This document shows positions 16,906-27,046 of a stretch of 64,000 nucleotides of DNA, piece after piece (positions within the stretch are counted from its first letter, which is position 1; every line of letters begins with the position of its first letter). This DNA is from Rhabdonatronobacter sediminivivens (lineage in GTDB: Bacteria > Pseudomonadota > Alphaproteobacteria > Rhodobacterales > Rhodobacteraceae): assembly GCF_013415485.1 (NCBI RefSeq), contig NZ_JACBXS010000012.1, positions 1-64,000 on the forward strand, written 5' to 3'. The position numbers were made by a program, and so were the translations under genes. The notes under the pieces were generated by a model that ran no database searches, had not been told where the DNA came from, and saw only the letters and a list, made by a program, of their open reading frames with translations.

Positions 16906-17766
16906 ATGGTTGATACGCGTCGGCTGGAACAATTGATGCGCGCCTCACAGGGCGAGGGGCGCGCGCTTCGGCGTGCGCCGCGGCCGGCGGCCGGCGCGAT
17001 CATCCGCGCCCCGGCCCATGGCGCCCGCAGCAATGCCCGCGCCGAGGAGGTGCACCACGCCTGGTCGCTTCTGTCCCCGGCCGCGCCGCTGCCGCCCGCC
17101 GATGCACCGCGTCGGCGCCGCGATGCCCTGATCCTGCCCCCGCCCGAGGTTTCCGCCAGTTTCGACCTGCTGCGGGTGCAACTGTTGCAGGCTTCGCGCA
17201 CACGCGGATGGCATGTGATGGGGGTGACGGCGCCATCGCCCGGCTGCGGGGCCTCCTTTGTCACCGCGTGCCTGTCCAGCAGTCTGGCGCGGCTGGACAA
17301 CGTGCGCACGATCGTTCTGGACATGGACCTGACCCGCCCCACGCTGGCGCAGGCCTTTTCCACGGCGGCACCCGGGGTGATCACCGACATGTTCGACGGG
17401 CATGTCCCGGTCGAAGGCCATCTGCGCCGCCTGGGCGAGAATCTGGCCCTGGGGCTGACCCTGCCCTGCCCCGAAGGCGGCGGCACGATGTCCCAGAGCA
17501 ACGCCATCGCCGAGACCCTTGTCGAACTGGAACAGGACTATCACCCGGACCTGATCCTGTGCGACCTGCCACCGCTGCTGACCAGCGACACGGCGCTGGC
17601 CCTGCTGCCGCATCTGGCCGGGGTGCTGATTGTCGCCGATGGCACCCGGACGCAGGCAAGCGATCTGCAGGAATGCGAACGCCTGTTGCAGGACCGCACC
17701 CAGTTGCTGGGCGTGGTCCTGAACAAGGGCTCTGACACCGACGCCGGGCGACGGCGGCTCCGATGA
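16906..17766 (+). CDS. CpsD/CapB-like polysaccharide ATPase with altered Walker A motif
   Basis: The 286-residue product has the fold of bacterial tyrosine autokinases that partner Wzz proteins: a basic, low-complexity N-terminal ~80 residues, the loop VTAPSPGCGASFV, the Walker A' strand TIVLDMDLTRP and the Walker B strand LILCDLPPLL. In the P-loop the lysine expected after PGCG is alanine (about residue 116), and the C-terminus ends in arginines without the usual tyrosine cluster. It may regulate chain length without kinase activity. A TTG-started extension to 16804 exists but looks non-coding. The Wzz-like gene follows after 61 bases. Confidence 0.78.
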   Translation: MVDTRRLEQLMRASQGEGRALRRAPRPAAGAIIRAPAHGARSNARAEEVHHAWSLLSPAAPLPPADAPRRRRDALILPPPEVSASFDLLRVQLLQASRTRGWHVMGVTAPSPGCGASFVTACLSSSLARLDNVRTIVLDMDLTRPTLAQAFSTAAPGVITDMFDGHVPVEGHLRRLGENLALGLTLPCPEGGGTMSQSNAIAETLVELEQDYHPDLILCDLPPLLTSDTALALLPHLAGVLIVADGTRTQASDLQECERLLQDRTQLLGVVLNKGSDTDAGRRRLR

Positions 17767-17827
17767 CCCGGGTCGCGGCAGGGGCAGCGCGCCCCCGCCC
17801 GGGAGACATGCCAAGCGGGAATGACCG

Positions 17828-19111
17828 ATGGGACCGATACAGAACCTGACCGAGCTGCTGGCCATGCTGCGCGCGCGCGCGGGCCTGATGGCGCTGATCA
17901 CCGCGCTGGGTGCGCTGGTGTCGCTGGCAGTCGCGCTGAGTTCGGAACCGCTGTATCAGGCGCAGGCCGTGATCCAGGTCCAGAGCCCGGTCCTGACCTC
18001 TGCCGACGGCAACCAGCTCTCGGCCGCGCGGCGGTTGCAACAGATCGAACAGCGCATCACGGCGCGCGACAACATGCTGGAGATGGCCGACCGCCATGGC
18101 CTGTTCCCCGCGCTGAGCGAACAGGAGCGGCTGACCGCCATGCGCCACTCGGTTTCGCTGCACAGCGTTGCTGCGGTGGACACCGGGTTCAATGCCGACG
18201 GACAGATTGCATCGCTGCTGATCCATGCGCGTGCGGGGTCCGGTGCGGGGGCGGCGGCTCTGGCCAATGAGATGGCCGATACCGTGATGCGCCTGAGCAC
18301 CGACACCCGGGCCGGCCGCGTGCGCGATTCGCTGGCCTTTCTTCGCGCCGAGGAAGAGCGGCTGTCGGCCGAGATGAACGCTCTGGAGGATGAGATCGAG
18401 GCCTTCAAGGTCGAGAATTTCGACCTTTTGCCTGCGAATGCCGCCATGCGCGGGCAGGAGCTTCTGCAGTTCGAGGAGCAGCTGCGCACGGTCCGCCGCG
18501 AGATCAGCGCACTCCGTGCCGAGATCTCCGAGATGACCGACGGCGACGCCCGGATCACCACCCAGCGCAGGCTGATTTCCCTGCGCGATCAACTGGAATT
18601 GCGCGAGCTGGAAGAGCGCCAACTGTCCCAGACCATCGCCGAGATGCAGCCGATGCTGCGCCGCCTGCCGCAGATCGAACGTGAACTGGCCGCGCTTGAA
18701 CGGCGCGAAGAACAGCTGAGCGCGCAACTGGTCGCCACATCCGAACGCCGCGCGCAGTCCGAACTGGGGGCGCGGCTGGAAGAGGACCAGCAGGCGGAAC
18801 GGTTCGAGCTGATCGAATCGGCGATTGTCCCCGAGTATCCGATCTCGCGCAGCAAGCGGATGACGGCGATGATGGGGCTTGTGGCGGCGGCGGGGCTGGC
18901 CTTTGTGGTCGCATTCATCATGGAAATCCTCAACCCGGTGTTGCGCACGCCCTCGCAGCTTGAACGTGCCATGGGGCTGCAACCGGTGTTGACCGTCCCG
19001 CGGATCGAACGCCCCGGGGACCGCTGGCGCACCGTGGCAGGCTGGGTCGCGGGGATTGGGCTGGCGCTGCTGTCGGCGCTGGCAATCCTTCTGCAACTTC
19101 GACAAGATTAG
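17828..19111 (+). CDS. Wzz/GumC-type polysaccharide chain-length determinant
   Basis: The 427-residue product has one membrane helix near residues 20-40, a long periplasmic part and a second helix near 355-380, followed by a short third hydrophobic segment near the C-terminus. Residues about 165-320 are heptad-rich (repeated LRAEEERL, LRTVRREIS, LREQL-type stretches), a coiled coil typical of the family. The PISRSKRMTA motif before the last helix corresponds to the proline-rich Wzz signature. It should act with the CpsD-like ATPase and the polymerase encoded next to it. Confidence 0.85.
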   Translation: MGPIQNLTELLAMLRARAGLMALITALGALVSLAVALSSEPLYQAQAVIQVQSPVLTSADGNQLSAARRLQQIEQRITARDNMLEMADRHGLFPALSEQERLTAMRHSVSLHSVAAVDTGFNADGQIASLLIHARAGSGAGAAALANEMADTVMRLSTDTRAGRVRDSLAFLRAEEERLSAEMNALEDEIEAFKVENFDLLPANAAMRGQELLQFEEQLRTVRREISALRAEISEMTDGDARITTQRRLISLRDQLELRELEERQLSQTIAEMQPMLRRLPQIERELAALERREEQLSAQLVATSERRAQSELGARLEEDQQAERFELIESAIVPEYPISRSKRMTAMMGLVAAAGLAFVVAFIMEILNPVLRTPSQLERAMGLQPVLTVPRIERPGDRWRTVAGWVAGIGLALLSALAILLQLRQD

Positions 19112-19130
19112 CGGGGATGCAGCGCGCTTC

Positions 19131-20696
19131 ATGCCCAATCTGATCGCACATGTCGTCCTTCTGGCCTGGCCGCTGGCCATCTATGCCATGTTCCGGCTGA
19201 TGAGCGTGGAGCGCGCGCTGATCTGGTCCATCCTGGGCGGCTACATGCTGCTGCCCGAGGCCACGGCGATCAACCTGCCCATGATCCCCGCGCTCAGCAA
19301 GGTGACATTGCCCAATGTCACCGCCTTCGTGATGATCATGCTGTTGCTGGGCAAACGGATTGCGCTGCTGCCCGAATCCACCCTGGGGCGCGGGCTGATC
19401 GGGCTTTTCATCCTCAGCCCCATCGTGACCGTTCTGAACAACCCCGAGCCGATCCCCTTCGGCACCATCTGGGTCGGCAGCCTGTCCATCCATGACCCGG
19501 GGATCGACGCTCTCAGCGATATCCCCGGGCTGCGCCCGTATGACGCCATCGCCTTTGTCGGCAACCAGCTTTTCCTGATGCTGCCGCTGTTCATGGCCCG
19601 CCAGTTCCTGGCCTCCGCCGCAGCCCTGCAGGAACTGCTCAAGGCGCTGGTGATTGCCGGGCTGATCTATTCCATCCCCATGCTCTATGAGGTCCGCTTC
19701 AGCCCGCAGTTGCACACCATGGTCTATGGGTTCTTCCAGCATGATTTCAGCCAGGCCATGCGCGGGTTGGGGTTCCGGCCCTTTGTCTTCATGCCGCATG
19801 GGCTTTGGGTAGCGTTCTTTGCGCTGATGACCTTTGTTGCCGCCGTTGCGCTGGCCCGCCATGCCCCAGCCGAAGACCGGCCCCGCCGGACACTGATCGC
19901 GGCCTATCTGGGCGTGGTGCTGCTGCTGTGCAAGACGCTGGGCGTGATTATGATGGCGCTGGCGCTGGCGCCGATGGTGGCGCTGCTGGGCACCCGGATG
20001 CAACTGCGGATCGGCGCCATGGTGGGTGCGGCAGCCATGCTTTACCCGCTGATGCGCGGCGCCGGGCTGGTGCCGGTCTGGCAGTTCCATGACATCGTTG
20101 CCGCGCGCAACCCGGAACGCGCCCAATCCTTCGAATTCCGCCTGACAAACGAAGAGCTTTTGCTGGACCGCGCTGCGGAAAAAGCCCTGTTCGGATGGGG
20201 CTCCTGGGGGCGCAACCTGCTCCATGATCCCATGACCGGACAGGTGGAAACCATTGTCGATGGACATTGGATAATCGTGATCGGAAGCCATGGCTGGTTG
20301 GGGTATATTGCCACATTCGGGCTGCTGTGCCTGCCATTCCTTTTGCTGTGGTGGTGGTCACGCAAATTGCCCGATGCCGAATTGTCGCCATGGATTGGCC
20401 CACTTACCCTGATACTGGCTGCAAACATGATCGATCTTTTGCCCAATGCCACACTGGTGCCCTTCACCTGGCTGCTTGCCGGGGCGTTGCTGGGCCATGC
20501 CGAACTGTTGCACCGACGCGTGCTGGAATTGCGGGCAGAAACGCTGGCCTGGGACACACGTTCTACCCGTGCGGGGTTGCTGACGGCGGCCAGACCCCGG
20601 CCGCGACCACAGGCCGAACCGGCGGCGCGCGACGGGGCGCCGCAATCAGGCCCGAATCATAGCCACGCAGGGACCCGAAGGCAGGTATTGCGATGA
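19131..20696 (+). CDS. O-antigen/exopolysaccharide polymerase-like membrane protein
   Basis: The 521-residue protein has about ten to twelve hydrophobic helices and a large central loop around residues 340-390 (EFRLTNEELLLDRAAEKALFGWG), where GWG followed by an H-bearing segment resembles the Wzy_C/O-antigen ligase loop. The final ~60 residues are hydrophilic and proline/arginine-rich. It starts 19 bases after the Wzz-like stop, and its own stop overlaps the start of the polyketide synthase (ATGA). Polymerase or ligase activity is inferred from topology and context, since the family is weakly conserved. Confidence 0.75.
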   Translation: MPNLIAHVVLLAWPLAIYAMFRLMSVERALIWSILGGYMLLPEATAINLPMIPALSKVTLPNVTAFVMIMLLLGKRIALLPESTLGRGLIGLFILSPIVTVLNNPEPIPFGTIWVGSLSIHDPGIDALSDIPGLRPYDAIAFVGNQLFLMLPLFMARQFLASAAALQELLKALVIAGLIYSIPMLYEVRFSPQLHTMVYGFFQHDFSQAMRGLGFRPFVFMPHGLWVAFFALMTFVAAVALARHAPAEDRPRRTLIAAYLGVVLLLCKTLGVIMMALALAPMVALLGTRMQLRIGAMVGAAAMLYPLMRGAGLVPVWQFHDIVAARNPERAQSFEFRLTNEELLLDRAAEKALFGWGSWGRNLLHDPMTGQVETIVDGHWIIVIGSHGWLGYIATFGLLCLPFLLLWWWSRKLPDAELSPWIGPLTLILAANMIDLLPNATLVPFTWLLAGALLGHAELLHRRVLELRAETLAWDTRSTRAGLLTAARPRPRPQAEPAARDGAPQSGPNHSHAGTRRQVLR

Positions 20697-23600
20697 CCAC
20701 GGACCGCGAAAACGACATCGCCATCATCGGCATGGCCGCGCATCTGCCGGGTGCGGGGTCGGTTGCGGCCTTCTGGGACAACCTGCGCGCGGGCCGCTCG
20801 GCCCTGCAGCGGCTGGATGAGGACACGCTGCTGGCCAATGGCGAATCCCCCGCCCGGCTGCGCGCCACCAACTACGTCCCCGTCGCCGCCCCGCTGGACG
20901 GCTTTGCCGATTTCGACGCCGAGTTCTTTGGCTTTTCGCCCAAGGATGCCGCGATCCTGGACCCTCAGCACCGCCAGTTCCTGGAAACCGCCTGGGAGGC
21001 GTTCGAGGATGCAGGCCACCCGCCCGCCCGCTTTGGCGGCCCGGTCGGCGCCTTCGCGGGCTGCGGCATGGGCAGCTATTTCTATTTCAACATCTGCTCC
21101 AACCCGGCGCTGGTGGATGACGTGGGCATGTTCCTGCTGCGCCATACCGGCAATGACAAGGATTTCCTGTCCACCCGCGCCAGCCATGTCTTTGACCTGC
21201 GCGGCCCGTCGGTGAATGTGCAGACGGCGTGTTCGACCTCGCTGGTGGCGGTGCATTACGCGGTCAATGCGCTGCTGACCGGCGAATGCGACATGGCGCT
21301 GGCGGGCGGGGTGACGATCGAGCTGCCGCAGGGGCGCGGCTACCTGTTCAAGGAAAATGAGATCCTCTCGCCGGACGGCGAATGCCACGCCTTCGATCAC
21401 CGTGCGCAGGGCACGGTGTTCGGCTCTGGCGCAGGCGCCGTGGTGCTGCGGCGCCTGTCGGATGCGCTGGCCGATGGCGACCGGATCATCGCCGTGATCA
21501 AGGGCACCGCCATCAATAATGACGGCGCCGCCAAGGCCGGATACCTGGCCCCCAGCGTCGAAGGCCAGGCCGCTGCGGTGGCCGAGGCGCAGGCGGTGGC
21601 GGGCGTCACGCCCGACAGTGTCAGCTATATCGAATGCCACGGCACCGGCACCTATCTGGGCGATCCGATCGAAGTTGCGGCCCTGACGGATGCTTTCCGG
21701 CGCGGCACCGAGCGCACGGGCTTCTGCCGCATCGGCTCGGTCAAGACCAATATCGGCCATCTGGACACCGCCGCCGGGGTCGCCAGCCTGATCAAGGTCG
21801 CTAAGGCGTTGGAGGCGCGGGAGCTGCCGCCCTCGTTGGGCTATGAGGCGCCCAACCCCGCAATTGATTTCGACAGCAGCCCGTTTCTGGTCAACGACCG
21901 CCTGACGCGCTGGGACAGCGACGGCCCGCGCCGGGCGGGGGTGAACTCATTGGGCGTGGGCGGCACCAATGCCCATGCGGTGCTGGAGGAAGCGCCCGAG
22001 GCAGCGGCGTCGGAGCCTTCGGACTGGCCCTTCCAGATCCTGACCCTGTCCGCGAAATCCAAAGGCGCACTGGAGGACGGCAGCGCCCGCCTTGCCGCCC
22101 ATCTGCGCGCCCGCCCGGACCAGCCGCTGGCCGATGTGGCCTTCACGCTGAAGGAGGGCCGCACCGCCTTTGACCGCCGCCGCGTGGTGGTGGCCGAAAC
22201 CCATGAAGATGCCGCCACCCTGCTTGATGCCGCCGACCCCCGGCGCGTCCACACCCATACCGCGCTGGACACCCCCGACGTGGTGTTCATGTTCCCCGGC
22301 GGCGGCGCGCAATATGCGGGCATGGCGCGCGATCTCTATGAGACCGAACCGGTGTTCGCGGAATGGATGGACAAGGGGCTGGCGGTGCTGGACAGCCTCG
22401 AAGACCGTGATATCCGCGCCCTCTGGCTGCCCGAACCGGGCGCCGAGGGTGCGGCGAACGAAGCCCTGCGCCGCCCCTCGCTGCAACTGCCGCTGATCAT
22501 GGTCACCGAATACGCGCTGGCGCAGATGTTCATGGGCTGGGGCGTGCAGCCCAAAGCACTTGTGGGGCATTCGATGGGCGAAAACACCGCCGCCGCGCTG
22601 GCGGGGGTGATGGGGTTCGAGGATTGCATCCGCCTGGTCCATCTGCGCGGTACGCTCTTTGACACGGTGCCCGCGGGGGGGATGCTGTCGGTTCCGCTGT
22701 CGGTCGCGGCCCTCGCCCCGCATATGGGGGATGATCTGGACATCGCCTCGGTCAATGCGCCGGAACTGACGGTGGTTTCGGGCCCCGATGCCGCGCTGGC
22801 GGATCTGGCCGCCCGGTTGGAGTCCGAGGGCATCGAGACCCAGCGCATCGCCATCGACATCGCCGCCCATAGCCGGATGCTGGAGCCAATCCTCGAACGT
22901 TTCGGCGCCTTTCTGCGCTCCATCCCGCTGCAGGCGCCGCAACTGCCGGTGATCTCCAACCGCACCGGCCAGCCGCTGAGCGCGGAACAGGCCACCGACC
23001 CGGACTACTGGGTCGCCCATCTGCGCAACACCGTGCATTTCGCCGATTGCATCGGCACGCTGGCGGCGGAACCCAACCGCATCTATCTGGAAATGGGGCC
23101 GGGGCGGGCGCTGGCCTCGCTCACCCGGATGCACGGGGGCGTGCCGGGGCAGCAGGTGCTGTCCGTGCTGCGCCACCCGGAAGACCCCATCGCCGACGAC
23201 CGCCACCATCTGGAGGTTCTTGCCCGCATCTGGGCGCTGGGCGGCCGTTTCGACTGGTCGCAGATCTGGGGTGAGGCGCGGCGCGCGCGGGTCGAACTGC
23301 CCACCTATGCGTTTCAGCGCAGCCGCTATTTCATCGAACCGGGCCAGCCGCAAGCCACGCCCGAAACCGCGCTGGCGCGGGTCGATGACGTGACCGACTG
23401 GGGCCACGCGCCCCATTGGAAACCCATGGCCGCCGATTGCGCCATTGACCCGGCGACAGAACTGGACCGCGCCCCGCGCGAAACCTGGGCAATTTTCGCC
23501 GACGAGGCTGGCATGGCCGCCCCCGTGATCGACCGGCTGCGCGCCGCCGGGCACCGGGTGGTGGTGGTGCGCGCGGGCGATGCCTTTGTGCGCCGCGGGG

Positions 23601-26600
23601 CGGATGACTATCTGCTGGCCCCTGAACACGGGCGCGAGGGCTTCGACGCGCTGGTGCAGGCGCTCATCGCCGAGGGCGCCGCCCCCACCCGCATCGCCCA
23701 TTTCTGGCTGGTGACGAAGCGCGAAAGCTTCCGCCCCGGCTCCAGCTTCGTGCATCGCAATATCGAACAGGGGTTCCATGCGCTGCTGTTCCTGGGCCAG
23801 GCGTTGGTGGCCGAATCGCTGCCGATGCCGGTGCATCTGACGGTCGTGACCTCGGGCGCCGCCGCGCGCGGGGATGAGCCGCTCCCCTACCCGGAAAAAG
23901 CCACCGTCGCCGGCCCGGCCCGCGTGCTCCCGCGTGAGGTGCCGGGCCTGACCTGCACCACGCTGGACGTGGCGCTGGCCGATGCCGGCCCCGCCCTGAC
24001 TGACCGGCTGCTCGAAGACCTGCTGGCCACCCCTGTCAATGGCACCGCGCTGCTGCGCGGGGACCGCCGTTATGCGCAGATCCTGCGCCCCGCGCCGCTG
24101 CCCGAAACCCTGCCGGACCTGCCACAGGGCGCGCATTGGGTCATCACCGGCGGTTTCGGCGGCATCGGCCTGCGCCTGGCCGAGGAACTGATGCGCCGCT
24201 TCGCCGCCCGCATCACCCTGATCGCCCGCACCCCCCTGCCCGCGCCCGAGGACCGCGCCGACTGGCCCGATGACCCTGCCGACCCGGTGGCCCGCCGCCT
24301 GATGGCCCTGCGGCGGCTGGAAGCCCTGGGCGAGGTGCATGTGGCCACCGCCGATGTCTGCAACATCGACGAGATGCGCGCCGCCCTCGATGACGCCCGC
24401 ACCCGGTTCGGCCCGCCGCAGGGGCTGATCCACGCCGCAGGCGCGCTGGATGACGCGCCCATGCTGGCCAAGACCCCCGGCGCGGTCGAGGAGGTGCTGG
24501 CCCCCAAGGTCCACGGGTTGCGGGTGATCGACGCATTGCTGCCAGACGGCGCGCTGGACTGGCTGGTGCTGTTTTCGTCAACCTCGGCCCATGTGGCGCC
24601 GGTGGGGCAGGTGGATTACGTGGCCGCCAATGCCTTCCTGAACGCCTTTGCCCGCGCCCGGGCCGGGGGCCGCACAAAGGTGCTGGCGCTGGGCTGGGGC
24701 GTCTGGGCCGAAATCGGCATGGGGGCCGAGGCACTGGCGGCCCGTCTGGGCCAGGCCCCGAAGCTGCCCGACACGCCGCTGGACGGCCCGGTGTTCCGCA
24801 GCCTTGGCCGCAGCCCCGGCGGCGCGCAGCGGCTGGAGGGGCGGCTGAGCGCGCATGACTGGCTGGTGGATGAACACCGCACCGCCGATGGCGCGGCGAT
24901 CCTGCCCGGAACCGGCGTTCTGGACCTGGCCGCGCAGGCACTGGCGGCGGTGGGCGAGGGCCTGCCGTTCGAACTGCGCGACCTGACCTTCTTCCGCGCC
25001 ACCGAGGTGCCCGAGAGCGGCACCCGCAGCCTGCGCGCCACGCTGGAGCGCAGCGCCGAAGGGTATGATCTGGCGCTGCGCAGCGATGCCGTGGCCGCGG
25101 GGCGGCAGGGCTATGTGCTCAACGCCCAGGCCCGCGTGGCGCTGGGCGAGGGGTTGCCCCCGCCGGGCCGCCTGGACCCGGCGGACATTGCCGCGCGCTG
25201 CCCGGACCGGCACGAAGGCCCGGGCCTGGACAGCCCGCAGGCCGCCCATATGCGCTTTGGCCCCCGCTGGCAGGTGCTGGAACGCATGGCGCTGGGCGAT
25301 GGCGAAGGGCTGGCGCATCTGGCCCTGCCCGAGGCCTTCACCGCCGACCTGCACGCCGGTTTCGTTCTGCACCCGGCGCTGCTGGACATCGCCACCGGCT
25401 GGGCCATGGCGCTGATCCCGGGCTATGGCGCGCGGCATCTGTGGGTGCCGCTCTCCTATGGCAGCGTCCGCGTGCATGGCCCGCTGCCCGCGCGGATCAT
25501 CAGCCATGCGCGGCTGCGCCCCGGCGCTGACCCCGGCTTTGCCGAATTCGACGTGACCCTTGCCACCCCTGATGGCGCCGTGGTGCTGGAGGTGGCGCGC
25601 TTCGCCATGAAACGGCTGGAGGCGGGCTTCACCCCCAGCCCCATCCGCGCTTCGGAGATGGAGTTCGACCGGACCGCCGAGGCCACGCTGTCCCCCGCCG
25701 AGGAACGCCTCCGCGCCGCCATCGCCCTGGGCATCACCCCGGATGAGGGCGCGGGCGCCTTCCTGCGCGCGCTGGCGCATGGGGGGGGCGAATTGGTGGT
25801 TTCATCGGTTCCGCCGACCGCGCTCCGGGCCGAGGCCGATGCCGCCGCCACCGCCCAGACCGGCGACGGGCAGAAATTCGACCGCCCCCAACTGGACAGC
25901 GACTATGTGGCGCCCCGCAACGAGATCGAACGCACCCTGGTGGGCTTCTGGGAGGATCTGCTGGGGGTCGATCAGATCGGGGTGGAGGACAGTTTCTTTG
26001 ACCTTGGCGGCCATTCGCTGATCGCCGTGCGGCTGTTTGCGCAGGTCAAGAAGGCGTTTGCCGTGGAGTTCCCGATCTCGGTCCTGTTCGAGGCACCCAC
26101 CGTGGCCGCCTGCGCCGGCATGATCGCCGAAGCCACGGGCACGGACACGGGCGCCGCCCCCGATGCCGACAGCACCGCCACCCCCGCCGCCCCGCCGCAG
26201 CGCCGCTTCACCCATCTGGTGCCCATGCACGAAGGCGAGCCGCGCGCCGCCACGCCCTTCTTCCTGGTGGCGGGCATGTTCGGCAATGTCCTGAACCTGC
26301 GCCATCTGGCGCAGCTGATCGGGCGCGAACGCCCCTTCTACGGGTTGCAGGCGCGCGGGCTGATGGGCGGGGCCGATCCGCATGACAGTATCGAAGCCGC
26401 CGCCCGCGACATCATCGCCGAAATGCAGCAGGTCCAGCCCCATGGCCCCTATATGCTGGGCGGCTTCTCGGGTGGCGGCATCACCGCGTGGGAGATCGGC
26501 CGCCAACTGCGCGAGGCCGGGCATGAGGTCACGCTTCTGACGCTGCTGGATACACCGCTGCCCCTGCGCCCCGGCCTGTCGCGCGCCGACAAGGCGCTGA

Positions 26601-27046
26601 TCAAGCTGGCCGAATTCCGCCGCAAGGGGCCGGGCTATGCCGCCGAATGGTGGCGCGCCCGGCGCGACTGGCAGGCGCTGCAGGCCCGTGGCCCTGCCGC
26701 CGACAGCGCCGATGCCTTCCACAATGCCGCCATCGAAGCGGCCTTCCGCAGGGCCGTGGCGCAATACCTTGTCACGCCCTGGGACGGCAACGCGGTGCTG
26801 TTCCGCCCGCCGCTGGACCGGCACTGGCAGGTCACCGGCGGGCGCTGGGTCAGCCGCGAGAAGGAATTCGTGCTGCCGGACAATGACTGGACCCGCTTTG
26901 CCCCCGCGCTGCAGGTCTTCGAGGTGCCGGGCACCCATGACAGCATGGTGCTGGAACCCAATGTGCGGGTCCTGGCGGCAAAACTGCGCCGCCTGATCCT
27001 GGATGCCGAACACACTGCGCGCGCGCCCGCGCAGGCAGCGGAGTGA
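20693..27046 (+). CDS. Type I polyketide synthase, KS-AT-KR-DH-ACP-TE
   Basis: The 2,117-residue protein is a complete single-module synthase. The ketosynthase (about 8-430) has C180 in QTACSTSL, H316 in ECHGTGT and H356 in KTNIGHLD. The acyltransferase (about 530-840) has S627 in GHSMGE, with AAHS at the specificity site (H726), which hints at malonyl-CoA. A structural then catalytic ketoreductase (about 890-1340) has TGGFGGIG at about 1152 and Y1309. A dehydratase (about 1385-1680) has H1395 and HPALLDIA. The carrier serine is S1775 in LGGHSL, and the thioesterase serine S1926 in GGFSGGG, with a late GTHDSM histidine. No enoylreductase or methyltransferase is seen. KR before DH is unusual. 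It overlaps genes on both sides. Confidence 0.93.
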   Translation: MTTDRENDIAIIGMAAHLPGAGSVAAFWDNLRAGRSALQRLDEDTLLANGESPARLRATNYVPVAAPLDGFADFDAEFFGFSPKDAAILDPQHRQFLETAWEAFEDAGHPPARFGGPVGAFAGCGMGSYFYFNICSNPALVDDVGMFLLRHTGNDKDFLSTRASHVFDLRGPSVNVQTACSTSLVAVHYAVNALLTGECDMALAGGVTIELPQGRGYLFKENEILSPDGECHAFDHRAQGTVFGSGAGAVVLRRLSDALADGDRIIAVIKGTAINNDGAAKAGYLAPSVEGQAAAVAEAQAVAGVTPDSVSYIECHGTGTYLGDPIEVAALTDAFRRGTERTGFCRIGSVKTNIGHLDTAAGVASLIKVAKALEARELPPSLGYEAPNPAIDFDSSPFLVNDRLTRWDSDGPRRAGVNSLGVGGTNAHAVLEEAPEAAASEPSDWPFQILTLSAKSKGALEDGSARLAAHLRARPDQPLADVAFTLKEGRTAFDRRRVVVAETHEDAATLLDAADPRRVHTHTALDTPDVVFMFPGGGAQYAGMARDLYETEPVFAEWMDKGLAVLDSLEDRDIRALWLPEPGAEGAANEALRRPSLQLPLIMVTEYALAQMFMGWGVQPKALVGHSMGENTAAALAGVMGFEDCIRLVHLRGTLFDTVPAGGMLSVPLSVAALAPHMGDDLDIASVNAPELTVVSGPDAALADLAARLESEGIETQRIAIDIAAHSRMLEPILERFGAFLRSIPLQAPQLPVISNRTGQPLSAEQATDPDYWVAHLRNTVHFADCIGTLAAEPNRIYLEMGPGRALASLTRMHGGVPGQQVLSVLRHPEDPIADDRHHLEVLARIWALGGRFDWSQIWGEARRARVELPTYAFQRSRYFIEPGQPQATPETALARVDDVTDWGHAPHWKPMAADCAIDPATELDRAPRETWAIFADEAGMAAPVIDRLRAAGHRVVVVRAGDAFVRRGADDYLLAPEHGREGFDALVQALIAEGAAPTRIAHFWLVTKRESFRPGSSFVHRNIEQGFHALLFLGQALVAESLPMPVHLTVVTSGAAARGDEPLPYPEKATVAGPARVLPREVPGLTCTTLDVALADAGPALTDRLLEDLLATPVNGTALLRGDRRYAQILRPAPLPETLPDLPQGAHWVITGGFGGIGLRLAEELMRRFAARITLIARTPLPAPEDRADWPDDPADPVARRLMALRRLEALGEVHVATADVCNIDEMRAALDDARTRFGPPQGLIHAAGALDDAPMLAKTPGAVEEVLAPKVHGLRVIDALLPDGALDWLVLFSSTSAHVAPVGQVDYVAANAFLNAFARARAGGRTKVLALGWGVWAEIGMGAEALAARLGQAPKLPDTPLDGPVFRSLGRSPGGAQRLEGRLSAHDWLVDEHRTADGAAILPGTGVLDLAAQALAAVGEGLPFELRDLTFFRATEVPESGTRSLRATLERSAEGYDLALRSDAVAAGRQGYVLNAQARVALGEGLPPPGRLDPADIAARCPDRHEGPGLDSPQAAHMRFGPRWQVLERMALGDGEGLAHLALPEAFTADLHAGFVLHPALLDIATGWAMALIPGYGARHLWVPLSYGSVRVHGPLPARIISHARLRPGADPGFAEFDVTLATPDGAVVLEVARFAMKRLEAGFTPSPIRASEMEFDRTAEATLSPAEERLRAAIALGITPDEGAGAFLRALAHGGGELVVSSVPPTALRAEADAAATAQTGDGQKFDRPQLDSDYVAPRNEIERTLVGFWEDLLGVDQIGVEDSFFDLGGHSLIAVRLFAQVKKAFAVEFPISVLFEAPTVAACAGMIAEATGTDTGAAPDADSTATPAAPPQRRFTHLVPMHEGEPRAATPFFLVAGMFGNVLNLRHLAQLIGRERPFYGLQARGLMGGADPHDSIEAAARDIIAEMQQVQPHGPYMLGGFSGGGITAWEIGRQLREAGHEVTLLTLLDTPLPLRPGLSRADKALIKLAEFRRKGPGYAAEWWRARRDWQALQARGPAADSADAFHNAAIEAAFRRAVAQYLVTPWDGNAVLFRPPLDRHWQVTGGRWVSREKEFVLPDNDWTRFAPALQVFEVPGTHDSMVLEPNVRVLAAKLRRLILDAEHTARAPAQAAE

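Noticed and set aside
21947..24514. 855-codon open frame on the minus strand
   Set aside because: Antisense to the AT/KR region of the polyketide synthase; composition is mirror-like and no domain is visible.
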